64,000 nucleotides of DNA from Rhypophila decipiens (Eukaryota > Ascomycota > Sordariomycetes > Sordariales > Naviculisporaceae), in the NCBI GenBank assembly GCA_033297075.1, contig MU858065.1:62001-126000 (forward strand), in the 5' to 3' direction. Position 1 is the stretch's first letter. The number at the start of each line of letters is the position of its first letter. The notes beneath the pieces are model-generated. The model made no database searches. It worked only from the letters and a program-made list of their open reading frames with translations, and had not been told where the DNA came from. The position numbers and the translations under genes are program-made. This document shows positions 31,411-43,277 of this stretch, piece by piece.

Positions 31411-34281
31411 CTTTGCGGTTTTTGATCTGGAACGAGATTATGAAGATGGATGATGCTTGTCTGGTGAGGATGAAGTAAAGGAAATGATCGTCATGGCCGG
31501 CTGGGGGATGGTGATATTTATACATGATGTCTGAGCACCTTGTCGATATCCCCACGATATGTCGGGATCCTTTCGGTGGTTCTGGGGTAGGCAGTTTGCC
31601 AGTGTACCTAGTTAGCAGGAGCCGTTGATGGATGGATGCATAGGATGACTACCTGGCAGTGTAAGGGTTGAGCTCCTACAACCTACCTCGAGCTCAGCAC
31701 AGCCCGGGCAAGTCAAGCAACGCATGCAATGCACCGGTACCAAGCTGACCTTGGCTCGACGGTGAGAACAAAACACCGAAAACAGTCAGGAATTTTAACC
31801 GCTAGATTCCACCTTTGCCCGTCCGTTCCGAGCTTGATGGACCTCATGTGGGTAAGACATCCATCCGACTGCCCGTAGAAGCCGAGGTTCAGCGGCACTG
31901 TTCAGGCACAGATCTGACCGAGAAAGTCCCCATCTGGTGATTTGCTCGCTGCACTGTCCAATGGCGGAAATATGCCCCTTTTTACATACTTGATAGTCAC
32001 TGGAGTGCTATATTCCATCTCCCGTGGTCAACTCAAGGCCTCAGAGCGAGAAAGTCATGACGCTCCTGCTGAGGAGCTGAATTCTAGAATTCCCGCCGAC
32101 GTCTCCGAGACAATGTATCCAGCTTCAGCTCCCAGCTGTTTACCTGCCCATAAAGGAGCATGTTGTCCTTGAATAGGAGGCCATTCGGCCGTAGGGTCCA
32201 GCTGAAAAGGCGATCATCCATGATCGCCAAGTACACACCGCCTTGTAGCAAACGTATGTTGCACGTATCCGTGTTCGCCAGGGCATAGCTATGAACGAAT
32301 GTCTCTCCACAACCACGCGCCACGGTCCATTCAAAGATCCGTGGGTGCGGTAGGCCCGGTATCCCGTAGCAGTCAGTTAATTTGTTCCCATGCGGCGCAG
32401 TTTTCCGAGCCAAATCTCAATATCAATGCCACCTTCTCAATCGAGAATTTGTATATGCAAACCAAAATCCTTCTGTCTTCAATTAGCGTAATTCGTTCGT
32501 CCCATCATCCCATGTTCATTGTCGGAATCACGGCGCAGAAATAGGTGTTGGGATGCGATTCCGTCGGCCGTGCAGGGTGGAGCAAGCAAGTAGTGAGTCT
32601 GCCTAACTCCTCTTACTCGACGAATGCGAACCTTTGGAACGTAAAATTAAGGTTCTTGGCGGGTTAAAAACTCGTAGTAGTTGCAATTCCTCGGACTTAT
32701 TGTCAGCAAGATGTACCGAATTGGGCTTGACTTGGTGGAACAAACGTGGGATAGTCCCATGGACCAGGTACGGGGTTTGTGTCGTAGGATCAGTAGAATA
32801 CTACATGGGGGCCATATCGATATTCCATACACCGAGCTTTTTGTTGGAGTACACGGACAAATTGGCCTTGTAGAGCCCAAAACCATGTTTGGAAAATGGA
32901 CCCTGCTTGCATCCCTCCCTACACGTGTGAGTAAATTAGGGAATGAAAGGGCACTGGATGCTGTGTATAGTACCTCGCAGATCAACCGGGTCGCTGGTAA
33001 CTTCCAAATTGCCTGACATGTGCCAATGTCTGGGGCCACTGAAGCTCCCGTTCTTCAGTGAAGGGTCCCGTGTGCCATGGTTGATGGTATGGGGCAAGCC
33101 CGAGCTGACGAGTGCAACATAAATCTATTCATGTCAGCTCGCTGCCTACGGGTAGCATACGCGTTAGACGTATGCCAACTTACCTACTGTCGCTACATCG
33201 TCGTTCTTCCTAGCTTGCGAGGTATATAGTGTCACTTCGCTCCCTTGATAGAAGTTAGCTTATTGAGCAAGTGGTCGGACGCGAACAAGACGTTGTATCG
33301 GGTCAGCTTATATTGGATAACTGCAGTTAGAGGTGGATCACGTTGACCGCACCTTTCGTGAGTTATGATCAGTCGGTGTCAGGGGAATCACATCCAACGT
33401 CCACACCATTGTGGGTAAGGCTGGCAGGATACCATGACCAACATGAATGCAAAGATCTCGAGGATCACACCTCAGGGAGAAGAGAACAGGTGGGGGCGGT
33501 AAGGCTCCCCACAAAGCCCGGCAGGCAGGTCTGTCCAATGGCATCGTCGACGCTCTCGCCAAGCCCTTCCCAGGAACGCCATCGCCCTGGGAGAACCTTA
33601 ATCCTCGACAATTCAGTCAGCGTCCAGTCCTCTCATTTTGCCAAGGAACATCTCACCTGTTCGCTGGATGGAATACACGAGAACCATGCATTAATACGAC
33701 GGTATACGCAGAACAACTTGAAAAAAATACGCCTGAGGTTGAAAAGGAAGGGGAAAACAGGGTTGTATCATCCAGGATCCTACAGTCAAAAAAGAAAATC
33801 TCCATTTAGAACGTTACACAACAACGTTGACACATAACATCTGGACTAGTCCAGGAACAATTAAGCCTGCCGGGAGGGCTTGACTAACACGCGAGCTTCG
33901 GGCCGCCGTAGATGTGCATATAATATTGGAATCCTTGGTGAGCACCGGTGTACCTGTCTCGGGCATGGCTGGCCCCGTAGAGTCAAGAGCCAAGACTGAC
34001 TAGATGGCGGCCGACGAATAACTATAGTCTGAAGAAGGCAGCTAGGGAGAAAGATGGCGGGTCTATCAACTTGAAGTGATGTTACCTGGTTCGGAGCTAG
34101 GGAAGTTCCGCCTTGAGGCGTCGGTATCCCACTCTGCCGGGGTCATATGATTCGAGCGTTTTGGATACACAATGGATATGTAAGCCTTTCCGGTTAGATA
34201 GGCTCGCAGTTACTGACTGATCTGTATTGGAGGTGTTGACAACATAAAAGAGAGGGACGTGGGCAAATCGAAAACACATGA
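31411..34281. other. Intergenic 2.9 kb, no gene supported
   Basis: It contains the protease promoter (31411-31560). Minus-strand open stretches at 32413-32084 and 33039-32647 encode protein-like but unrecognised sequence with no clear start, splice structure or domain. They may be remnants; I do not call genes. Confidence 0.35.
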
Positions 34282-35763
34282 CTAAAACAAAAAGGCCTCG
34301 AGACGCTTCCTTGCCTCCTGAGGCTCCCAATCAACCAAGACACGTTCCTTTGATTCCTCCATCTTAATTTGTACCATATCCTCCATCTTACTCCGTGCGC
34401 CCTCACTCAAAAGCTCAACCCTCGACCTCCAGAGCTCTTCCGGGGGCCCATGATGGTCTCGCTTGCCAAAGAACCTCTCATCAATGTATTCCCAGTAGAC
34501 TGCGTCAAACGCCCAGCTCTTCCTGGCAGCATAGTTCACCCAGAACCGCCCAGTTTTCCAGCTCTCCCGCATGTATGCAGAAAGCAGCAGGGAACCAGGG
34601 TTCATTTCCTTTTCAGCTTTTTCTACTTCCGAGAGCCATGTTCCTAGCCGTCCTTCATATACGCTCGCCCAGTCTTGGATTCCATCGTCCCAATTTTCAG
34701 GCCCTTCGATGAGAAGCCACCATGGCGGGTCCAAGACGAACTGCGTCGGTCCGGCATAGGCGAACTCCCAGTCGATTATTCCGGCGATGTGATCGTCGTT
34801 ATCCACGAGAACATTCGCAGGTCGAAAGTCATCAGCCCACAGGCAGAACGAGTTGTTGCCGTCAGGAACGGGCAATGTCGCGCCAGGACTGTTGTCACAG
34901 TCTGCAAATCCGAAAGCCGACAGTCGACCTTGTTTGGCCAAGTTGTAAAACAGCTGTCGGGCTACACATTTGGTCCTGCAGTCGTCCGCTGATGAGATGA
35001 TATCATTGTGCTGAAAGAGCAATGTCGCGATTTGCATCTTGGCCAGGGCCGTGTACCATTCATCGGCTGTGTCAAATGTGGTATGCTCGTCGGGGAAGAT
35101 GGATTGCGGTATGTTGGAAAGTTGCACCATGTTGCTCATATTGAGGGTGATCGGTCGACTTGCTATCTCAAATCCTGAGCTGGTTCTGGAAAGGGATCCG
35201 ATGCGAGGAAAAGTAGGTTGTGCAAGCTGGAGGAGACATCGCGCCATTTGACCGTATATGCCCCTGATGGTACTGTCGGAAATGTTGGGGTCCAAGATGG
35301 GCGACTCGTCGGGATCTTGACCCGGCATCTGGAGAGCATCTGACATATCCCGTCGAGTTTTCAGGTCTTGAATGATCATGAACGGCCCGATCTCGGGGTC
35401 ATTCCCATGTTGAAGCATCTCTGGAACTGGGAGCTGAGAATGTTGACGGATGTATTCAAGTGTTGCACATTCTGCGCGTACTTTCTCTTCGTCGAAGAGT
35501 GCTTCAGTACGGCAAGGCAGTCGAATAAGGGCGGCCCGAGACGTGGTATGTGAGGAGCCTCCTCCCACTCGAATAGGGTACAATACGTTGAAGCCGCCAA
35601 CCATCAATGGAGGAGCAAAGACCACGGGTTCTCCGAGTGCTTTCTCCGCCCGTGCCACAGTTCTGTGAGTTGATGTTTTCAGTCGGAGTTGCTTCCTTTT
35701 CTCTTCCCAGAGCTGGTCGCTTCGGTCCCAAGCAAGATTGTCAGAGTCCTGGCGTGCTGTCAT
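34282..35763 (-). CDS. APH-family phosphotransferase, 493 aa
   Basis: A kinase-like fold of the aminoglycoside phosphotransferase/choline kinase group. I chose the ATG at 35763 (MTARQDSDNL); the frame continues upstream to 36021 but only from a TTG and without family features. The N lobe has a Gly-containing loop (LYPIRVGGGSSHTTSRAALI). The catalytic loop reads WADDFRPANVLVDN (about residues 305-318), where fungal family members have Asp-Asp-Phe-Arg in place of the usual His-Gly-Asp. The metal-binding Asp is in IIDWEFAY (about 328). It is expected to transfer phosphate from ATP to a small molecule; the substrate is unknown, and fungal members often are not antibiotic kinases. It is cytosolic, with no signal or membrane segment. 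Confidence 0.8.
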   Translation of the reverse strand: MTARQDSDNLAWDRSDQLWEEKRKQLRLKTSTHRTVARAEKALGEPVVFAPPLMVGGFNVLYPIRVGGGSSHTTSRAALIRLPCRTEALFDEEKVRAECATLEYIRQHSQLPVPEMLQHGNDPEIGPFMIIQDLKTRRDMSDALQMPGQDPDESPILDPNISDSTIRGIYGQMARCLLQLAQPTFPRIGSLSRTSSGFEIASRPITLNMSNMVQLSNIPQSIFPDEHTTFDTADEWYTALAKMQIATLLFQHNDIISSADDCRTKCVARQLFYNLAKQGRLSAFGFADCDNSPGATLPVPDGNNSFCLWADDFRPANVLVDNDDHIAGIIDWEFAYAGPTQFVLDPPWWLLIEGPENWDDGIQDWASVYEGRLGTWLSEVEKAEKEMNPGSLLLSAYMRESWKTGRFWVNYAARKSWAFDAVYWEYIDERFFGKRDHHGPPEELWRSRVELLSEGARSKMEDMVQIKMEESKERVLVDWEPQEARKRLEAFLF

Positions 35764-36922
35764 CTTGAATGGCGATGATGCGAAGACTGGAATGGTACAG
35801 TAAAGTTGGATAAACGAGAGGACGAGGGATTGTTCAGGTTTAGCAATTGGAAAAGGCTTTCTTCTTGTCCGGTTTAGATCTCCGTCCAGGTCAGACGTCC
35901 TTGGTCTCAGGATGGATCTCGTTGTGCTTTCCACAAGAAAAGCGGTGTGTCTCCAGAGACTGATATGCTCATGCCCCTCCCTGGACAGATTTGAAACGTG
36001 TTGGTCGAGATCTGAGCACAAAAATGGATGGCAGGGTGCCGGCGGTTAAGAAAATAGAGCCACAATTATTCACTACTAGACCCTGATTGGGCCCAATAGT
36101 ACGTTCTGGTAAGAGTATGAGGAAGAGTAGTAGAATTGTATTGAGGCTAGGTAAGGATGATTGAGAAAAGGGGCAGCAGTTCTGTAGCCAAGAGAACACC
36201 AATTAAATAGTGTAATTGTAACCGTCCCATACGCCCCACTTTACAAGTCTCTTGAGTCTTGAATGGCCTGATACGCGCCGTCGTGCATAGATGTCCAATC
36301 AACCACGGTAAGCGTGTATGCGGAGACATGTTTAGCGAACAAGTCGGTACATCTTGCATACGGTCAGAGGGTCATGAGCTGTTGGGGATTTTGGCCGAGT
36401 AAACCGCCAAGAGTTGAATCACGAGGTGTAACCAACAACGGCCAACAACAACCAACACACCGGCCAACCCGGCCGTCGTCCAGAGCCAGTGAGCTGATCT
36501 CGCGGCAAGGTGTAACTATCTTGGTGCTAGTCTGGACGTAACCAAATTAACTTGAGTGGCTGTTGAAGTCGTCAAGTGGAAGGGCGCGGCACATTCTTCG
36601 ATGGGCCCGAAGTTCTTCCTGTTACCAACATGACTCGGCCAGCGCCTAGAGACCAAGGCGTCAAGAGCTGTTGATGTCCTCAGCCTTCCGAGAAAAGGGT
36701 CTCAAGCCACGACGAAAGGTATAAAGTCATCAGACACTCACACACATCGATGGTGAAGATTTGCTTGACATGCAACAATCTCTTCCAAGTCAATTCTTTG
36801 CCATGACAGCGCAAAATCGATCCATCACACACCCGAGAGCAATCACACGCCTAAGAACCTGAACCTCACTTTGCTTCAAAAAGCAGTCTCCATCTTTTCC
36901 TGTCTCAAATCTCAAGTACACG
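35764..36922. other. Divergent promoter region, APH gene and small-protein gene
   Basis: There is no gene here. Repetitive CCAACAAC/GGCCAACA motifs lie at 36430-36475. The 5' leader of the small gene begins somewhere after 36730. Confidence 0.4.
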
Positions 36923-37193
36923 GTACGTTTCTAGCACTTATAGTCAAGTCAAGCTTCACTCCCCGCTAAGTTTACTCAGGCACAGCCCAACAACAACAGC
37001 TCCAATGTCTTCTAGTCGCAGATCAGATAGCCTCGAGAGGGAGCTCGATTACGAGGACATTGTGGAGCGGACCGGAAAGGACAGCCAGGGCAAGCGCAAA
37101 GAAGCAAAGGATATGAAGGATCAGGACGAGAAGGACAAAAAGCAGGACGACTCGTATTCAATGATGGAGGCAGCTGCCAAGGTTGGTCAGTAA
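36923..37193 (+). CDS. Small hydrophilic protein, 62 aa, with 5' leader intron
   Basis: The coding sequence is 37005-37193 (ATG to TAA). A likely leader intron precedes it (36923-36979: GTACGT, branch GCTAAG, CTCAG), supporting transcription. The protein is almost entirely charged or polar: SRRSDSLERELDYEDI, then a Lys/Asp/Glu-rich middle and a short Met/Ala-rich end (MMEAAAKVG). It has no hydrophobic core, so it is probably disordered, like stress-associated hydrophilins. I cannot name the family. Upstream sequence is CAAC/CACA-rich, typical of well-expressed fungal genes. Confidence 0.55.
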
Positions 37194-37771
37194 AGGTGCA
37201 AGAAGAAGTGATCAGCAATTTCTTCTCTAGTTTTAGGTGTTGAAAGTACAGGAGGTAGTTTACACTGTGAAGAAAGCCGTTTTCCAAGAGGGCCGGTTTC
37301 ACCGGGGAGAATGAGTATTTAAGCTTAGATATGTTAATTAATGTGAAAGACTTGGGATTGAACTTTTCGAACGCGGAATTAGGATGTGCTCCGAGTCAAC
37401 GGAGTAAATATTACTCTTTCTAACACATTTAGATGACGAGACGCAATATATCGTTCCACTGCCTGCTGCCAATATCAGACGGAACATGAGATGCCATCCC
37501 AAGTCCTCAAATGAGTGTCCAGTTTGTTACGTCATAGCCCTCGTGCTCATTTCTCGGCCGTAATTAATTCATTCGACTCAAGTGGCCAGATAGAGTATTT
37601 TTAGAAGCAATTTTGAGCACCTGGTCAACGAAAACCCGCACAACCGCCGTCAACGTTCGTACTCGCCGCAGCCCGTCACAATTGCATTGGTTTAGGCGCG
37701 CAAGGCAAAGACACCAAATACCTACGCAAAGCTGAGGTTTGCATCCCGAATTCGAGTCACTGAGCCAGACA
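37194..37771. other. Intergenic, no gene seen
   Basis: It holds the 3' side of the small gene and possible promoter of the amidase. Confidence 0.35.
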
Positions 37772-40190
37772 ATGATTGAGTAAGACGTTTACATCACAGT
37801 TGGGGGTGTCGAATACCTGTTGGTGTTGAATGCCGAGGTAAACTTGAACAGTGCCCCGCTTACATCGCCCACCAGCAGCGAATGAAATACTGACGCTTTC
37901 CAGAACTTCCTCAAAGATGCAGGCTATTATGGCGAAGAAGTGACTCTGGTGCTCGTATACACCGACAATGCAGACCAAGTCATCAAGGCGGAAGATCTTG
38001 TGGATTTCCGCATAAACCTTCTTGAGAAAGACGATGTGTTCCAACCCCCCTTCTACAGCAATGTCCTCTTTTATGGGGGGCAGAAACTTGACAGCTCGCT
38101 GGCACCATGCGCCTACGAGGAATTGGCCAAAAAGTGGAACGCAACAAAGGCCGTATTCCGCAAGGGCGACCCAACACTTACGGTCCCCCCTGGACCATAT
38201 GTGTTTATGAGAGGAAAGACGTGGCAGCCTTGGAGGACATATTACGACACACATGCATGCTTCATGAGCTCATTCAAGCCGTCGCCGCATGATCCCGGAA
38301 AGCTGGTGGTCGTCGATTCCCCTATCGCAGGCCTGGACGGAAGGGTCGTGGCCCCATCGCGATGTTACTACAAACCCTCGGCATCACGGCCGCTCCATGG
38401 GGCCCGGATCGCTGTCAAGGACAACATTGATATCGCAGGCCACAAGACCTCGTTGTGCAATCGTGCGTGGATGGACCTGTACCCGCCCAAGACGAAGCAT
38501 GCAGCCTGCGTGCAAACCGTGATCGATGCCGGGGCTATCATCATTGGCAAGGTCAAGCTCCAGGCCATGATAATGCGCGAAGAACCACTCGAGTGTGTTG
38601 AATTTACGGCTCCTTTCAAACCCCGTGCCGATGGCTACCAAGTGCCCTCTGGAAGCAGCCACGCCAGCGCAGCAAGCATCGGTGCTTATGACTGGCTTGA
38701 CTTTACATTCGGATCTGACAGTTTGTCATCTACTGAAGCACCCATCACCAGAGTTCTGCTAACTGTATACAATCAGCTAACGGAAGTGGCCGCAAGCCTG
38801 CATCTTACAACGGCTGCTTCTCCATCCGCCCGTCAACAGGCATCACAGACAACGATGGGGTAGTTGGATACTTTCCGTGAGTTCGTCGACTGGAAACTAA
38901 AATATCAATTCGATAGAGTCCGGTCTAATTTCTCTTTTCCCAGCCAATTTGACATGCCGGTCTTTTTCGGCAGGTCTATTTCAAGATTCCCCGACTTCAT
39001 CTCAACTTGGTATGGCAAGTCACCCATGCTGCGGCCAGTGCCCCAGGACATCAAGGTTTGGAATATCCTGATCCAGGGCTTCTTTTCGATCTTCATACTA
39101 AAGATTACTGTAGGGCACTGTCAGGATTCTGTATCCGTCAGATTATCTTCCTACTCCGAACCCCGCCCAGACCGAGCTGATCGACAAGTTTGTCTCGGGC
39201 CTTGAACGGGCGGTCTCGGTCAAGAGAACAGAGATATCGCTTGCTGAGCAATGGAAGCGGGATGCGCCTGATGGTCCGGAGCATGCCGATATCGCAGTGT
39301 ACTTGGAAACAGTGGGTTTCATTCTCCTTCCTTGCCTGCTACCAAGTATTTTCGGGTGGATCAGTGGCTAACATCCGAAAGGCGGGAATTTACCCCTTTT
39401 ACCACGACCAGTATCATAACACGATGGGGTTCATCGAGAAGTACAAGGAGAAGTTTGGGAAGCCCCCCTTTGTTCATCGAGCTCTGCACTGGCAATGGCA
39501 AGTTTACCTTCTCACCTTTTGCAGCGTTTCGCGCATTCAGCTGACTCTAGTGCCTCAGGGGCGTTGGGAAAGCAATATACCGGCAGGAGAGAGATGAGTG
39601 CTGGCGGCGATCCGAGCTGTATCGGCACTGGCTGCTTGAAAAGGTGTTCAATGCGGATTCCAGCGAGACCGTGACTGTCATGGCTCTTCCCATTGAGACT
39701 GGGCAGCCCAATTACCGGGACGCCGACCTCCCGTAAGCCCTTCATTTTCACCTATCGTTTCGTTTTTGGGATGCTGAAATTTGGATATAGGCCATATTCT
39801 CTATTGAGCGGATATGCGGCATTGAACATGTCGCCCATGTCGAGGGCTCCCGAGGTCACGGCGCCAGGTAAGCATCACATCCTCAACTCAACAAACACTC
39901 ATGGGACTGTGTTGCTAACCCTTTCCTTCCTCCTATTCAGTCGGAGCTATCCCATACCTTTCTGTCGTCACGGAGAGGGAAGAGCCTCTGCCAGTTGCTG
40001 TCTCTCTTATTGGAGCCCCAGGTAGGCTGCTTTTCCACATCTATCTTTACAGATCTACCGTATCCTCGCGCCGTTCCTAACTTTTCCTTTGTGCACAGGA
40101 ACAGATCTCATTCTTGTCGACCTGGTGGAGCGAGCTCTGAAGGCCAGCGGGATCCCGACGGAAGTAAAGACTGGGCGGTTTATCCATTAG
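37772..40190 (+). pseudogene. Amidase-signature enzyme, intact except for stop at codon 4
   Basis: Exons are 37772-37837, 37904-38720, 38777-38876, 38944-39055, 39114-39311, 39382-39497, 39559-39732, 39791-39867, 39941-40021 and 40099-40190; all phases agree. About 606 codons follow the early stop. The Ser-cisSer-Lys triad is present: Lys in IAVKDNID, cis-Ser in SGSSHASAAS, and nucleophile Ser in SDTNGSGRKPA, reconstructed across the intron at 38721. C-terminal motifs such as WRRSELYRHWLLEK and MALPIETGQPNYRD are intact. Such enzymes hydrolyse amides or C-N bonds. Intron 39498-39558 begins GCAAGT, a GC-AG intron. The only apparent start, ATG 37772, is followed by TAA at 37781. The gene may be freshly inactivated, or the true first exon may lie upstream and be unseen. 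Confidence 0.65.
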
Positions 40191-40261
40191 GCAAGGTGAA
40201 TACATGGCGGTCTTCTTTTTCTTTTGGGACCAGTTGACGCTCACCCGTTGCTCCACAGGAA

Positions 40262-40729
40262 CCTTATTTCATGTACTGGTTGCACTTTTCGCTGCTTAAT
40301 TCTATGGCATATGCAGAATATTAATGGAATGGCGATGGATTCTTTGGGACCGAAGACACGATATTGAAACTATTCCAGTTCGCCGCTTCGGCCGAGGCGC
40401 AACTGTTGAACCTGGTGCAGAGTCGCGTCGAAAACGAGATGTTTCTTGTCGGGGGAGGACACCGGCCAACATGGCGGTGCTTGAAGAGTCGAGGCGATCC
40501 GTGGACATGTCTCGAGCCGTCCAGAGACTGGCGGTGATAGGCACCGTCTTTATACCCTTGTCCTTTGTGTGCTCACTCTGGGGTATGAATTTTGAGGAAC
40601 TGGGCACCGGTTCGCAGCCAATGTGGATGTGAGTCGTGTCCGCTGTACCTGTGGTTTTATCCTCATATCTGGTCTATAACTGGGAGGTGGTATTACGAGC
40701 CAGTCGTGTGGCGACAGGAAATCAGGTGA
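40262..40729 (+). pseudogene. CorA-type cation transporter, C-terminal relic
   Basis: Only the end of a CorA-like magnesium/cation channel remains. One frame carries LKLFQFAASAEAQLLNLVQS. After a frameshift, another gives NMAVLEESRRSVDMSRAVQR and then the first membrane helix with the signature WGMNFEELGTG. A TGA follows within five codons, and the second helix (VSAVPVVLSSYLVYNW) is readable beyond it. The cytosolic N-terminal domain is missing. It lies directly between the amidase and the transporter pseudogene, all in the same orientation. Confidence 0.55.
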
Positions 40730-40903
40730 GATAGTCTATTGGAAATTGAAAAGGAAAGAAAACAGAAAAAGAACAGAACTGGTGCCGCTATGTATGTCGG
40801 ACAAATAGGTGGTGGATTGCCTAAATTCCCTGTATTCCGTTTCTTCCTCTTTCCCCCAGAATTATTTTGAACACAAAGATCAAAAACCTCTTCCACCATC
40901 ATA

Positions 40904-43277
40904 ATGCCCGAATTACCACAGCCAGGCCCTTCTCGGAATCACCCCGACGGACGTGATTTAACGTCAGTTCGACGGAGAAGCGAGAGCAACAACCATGACC
41001 CTGACGCTGTGGAGAGTCGGAGCGTCACAGTACGCGCCGTGGTCTTGGGGCTCCTAATCGGACTTTTAGTCAACATCTCCAACACTTATATTATGGTCTC
41101 CGGATCGGCGCTGGGAGCCAAATGTCGGTGATTTCAGCTTTGCTAGGCTTCGTCACCTTCAGATTAGCTTCCACCTACGCTCAGTCTACAGAGAGATTTG
41201 GCCCAGCCGAGAATGGGTTGCTCACCAGCGTCACCTGATAGCCGGCACAATTGGAGTAATCCCAGCACTCGAATACATAATAAGAACCGATGAGAGTGGG
41301 CCCCTCCGTCAGAGCTTCGGGGGCCCGGCTATTTGGGCTTTCGGTCTTTCTATTTCCGGCATCATATTCACTGCACTCCTTCGTGAGCCCTTGATTGAGC
41401 GGGAGCGACACCTGCCATGGCCCGGGGCCAAGTGCACCGGCGCATCTCATCCGGACGCTCCATGGAATCACAAAACTTTTATAGCATGTGGATGAGACCT
41501 CGCCTCCGAGTCTGAGGCAACAGCCAACAGCGGATTTCAGGTGGTCAAAGCATTACTACAACAATGGAGCGAGCCACTTGCTACATATCTCCATGCTAAA
41601 CCACCCAGGAGAAATCGATTGGAAAGCTGGCATGAATGCTCTTTTCGGTAGAGCAACTATATCAGGAATCATTGCACGAGCTATATCTTCCTAATATTTA
41701 TATTCTTTTGTTGTTCTCTTTTCCTCTCCTTGCGTGTTTCTCATCCCGTTTTCATCCGAATTCTACTATCTATACATTTGACCATAGTCCCCGATCCTAT
41801 TCTTCATATCAACTCTACACCAGATCCCTCTTTTTGGGCATGGGGCAGCTACAAGTTGGCTTTGGACTGTCGACCTTTCACCTGGCCTCTTTGGTCAGGG
41901 CATCATCATGGGGCCCGCCATCTCCCTTCATACGCTGATTGGCGCTATCCTTGGATGGGGTGTCCTGTCTCCATCTGCGAAAGATTGAGGCTGAGCTTCA
42001 GGTGATGTGGGTGATTAGTCGTCTAAGTCTCGAGGGTGGATCAGTCTCGCCTGATTGCTCGCGGATGCTTTTATCAACTTGTGCTGGCTTGTACTGCGGC
42101 CTGTCTGGAGGAAATTAGTTTCGGGAAAAGTTCCTTCCCACATCACCGAGCATCTAAACGGATATCTCAGATGGAGAAGTAGTTTACACAGTGATCACGG
42201 ATACACCGCTATACCAGATGAATCAACACCGGCTGAGATAGACGAGTCAATTACTAGCGCACCCGGATCACCGAAAAACAGACGTCAGTCTTTGGAAACG
42301 AGGTGGGCAGCCCGATTCGTCAGACTCGGTCACTGCTGCTATCACTCTCCCAGTACTAGGTCTTGCCTTTGTCGCTTCGCTTGCGTTCTGCACTCTGGCC
42401 GTTACTGTTGTCTTTGGAGACATCATCCCGTGGTTTTACACCCCTCTGGCCATCGCTTTATCGCTGCCGATGGCGGCTGTGGGAATATGATCAATTGCAG
42501 AGACAGATTACAGCCCAGAAAGTACAATCGGTGAGATCTCGCGCCATCTCTAATCCCGTAAATTTGTACTCCAGCTTACACCGAGGTTCAGTATCCCGGC
42601 TCGTGTTTGCAATGCTTGTCCCTGATTGGATGCCTTTCGCCCAACGTCATAAGTCTCATCTCGGCCGGTATAACAGTAGCGGCGGCAAATCAGGCAGGCG
42701 TAGGACCTGAAAGTTAAAAGCACATACGAATGCGCAAATCTACGGCCCGATAGTTGGATCAATATTCGGCTCGCTGGAATCTTGCGCCGTCTACAGGCTA
42801 TATTCCTCCCAGTGTACTATACCAGGCCCCTTGTTCCCTGTTCCCTCGGCGTACCTGGTCCTCAGCACAGCCCGACTCCTTCTAGGCCGTGAAGGCGTGT
42901 TCCCTTTTGTCGTCGCCGCAGCGCTACTCTCTACCGCTTGCACTGTTGTGAAGATTCGGTATGAACACCGTTGGTGGCAAATCCTGGTCCCCAGTGGGGC
43001 GTCAGTTGCAATGGGTGAGTGAATTTTAAATACCTTGAACGAGGAGATGCTCAAAATTCTGCAAAGAGCCTGCTAACACGTCGTGTCAGGTATATACCTT
43101 TTGCCCTCATGCAGCATCATGCGCGCACTTGGAGGACTCCTATCTGCTGCTTAACTATATGTCACAAAAGATCACCAGGGCAGTACAATCGTTTTTGCGA
43201 GCGGTCTTGTTCTCGGCGAGTCTCTTAGTAGCTTGGCCAACGCTCTTCTCGCTGCAGTTAACATAAACCCAGCTTGA
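40904..43277 (+). pseudogene. Oligopeptide transporter (OPT) family pseudogene
   Basis: The start is intact: ATG 40904, a charged N tail, then the first helix TVRAVVLGLLIGLLVNISNT. After that the gene reads only in pieces: MSVISALLGFVTFRL, ERFGPAENGLLTSVT, TIGVIPALEYIIRTDESG, GPAISLHTLIGAILGWGVLS, PWFYTPLAIALSLPMAAVG and, at the 3' end, STIVFASGLVLGESLSSLAN. Several frameshifts, small deletions and stops (for example TGATAG at about 41236) separate them. One intron (about 43016-43090) is still recognisable. In fungi, OPT transporters import small peptides, glutathione derivatives or metal chelates across membranes. This copy cannot make a working transporter. Confidence 0.75.

Noticed and set aside
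40904..43277. Reading the OPT region as a working multi-intron transporter
   Set aside because: Several breaks lack GT/AG signals and expected residues are deleted, for example before TIGVIPALEY.
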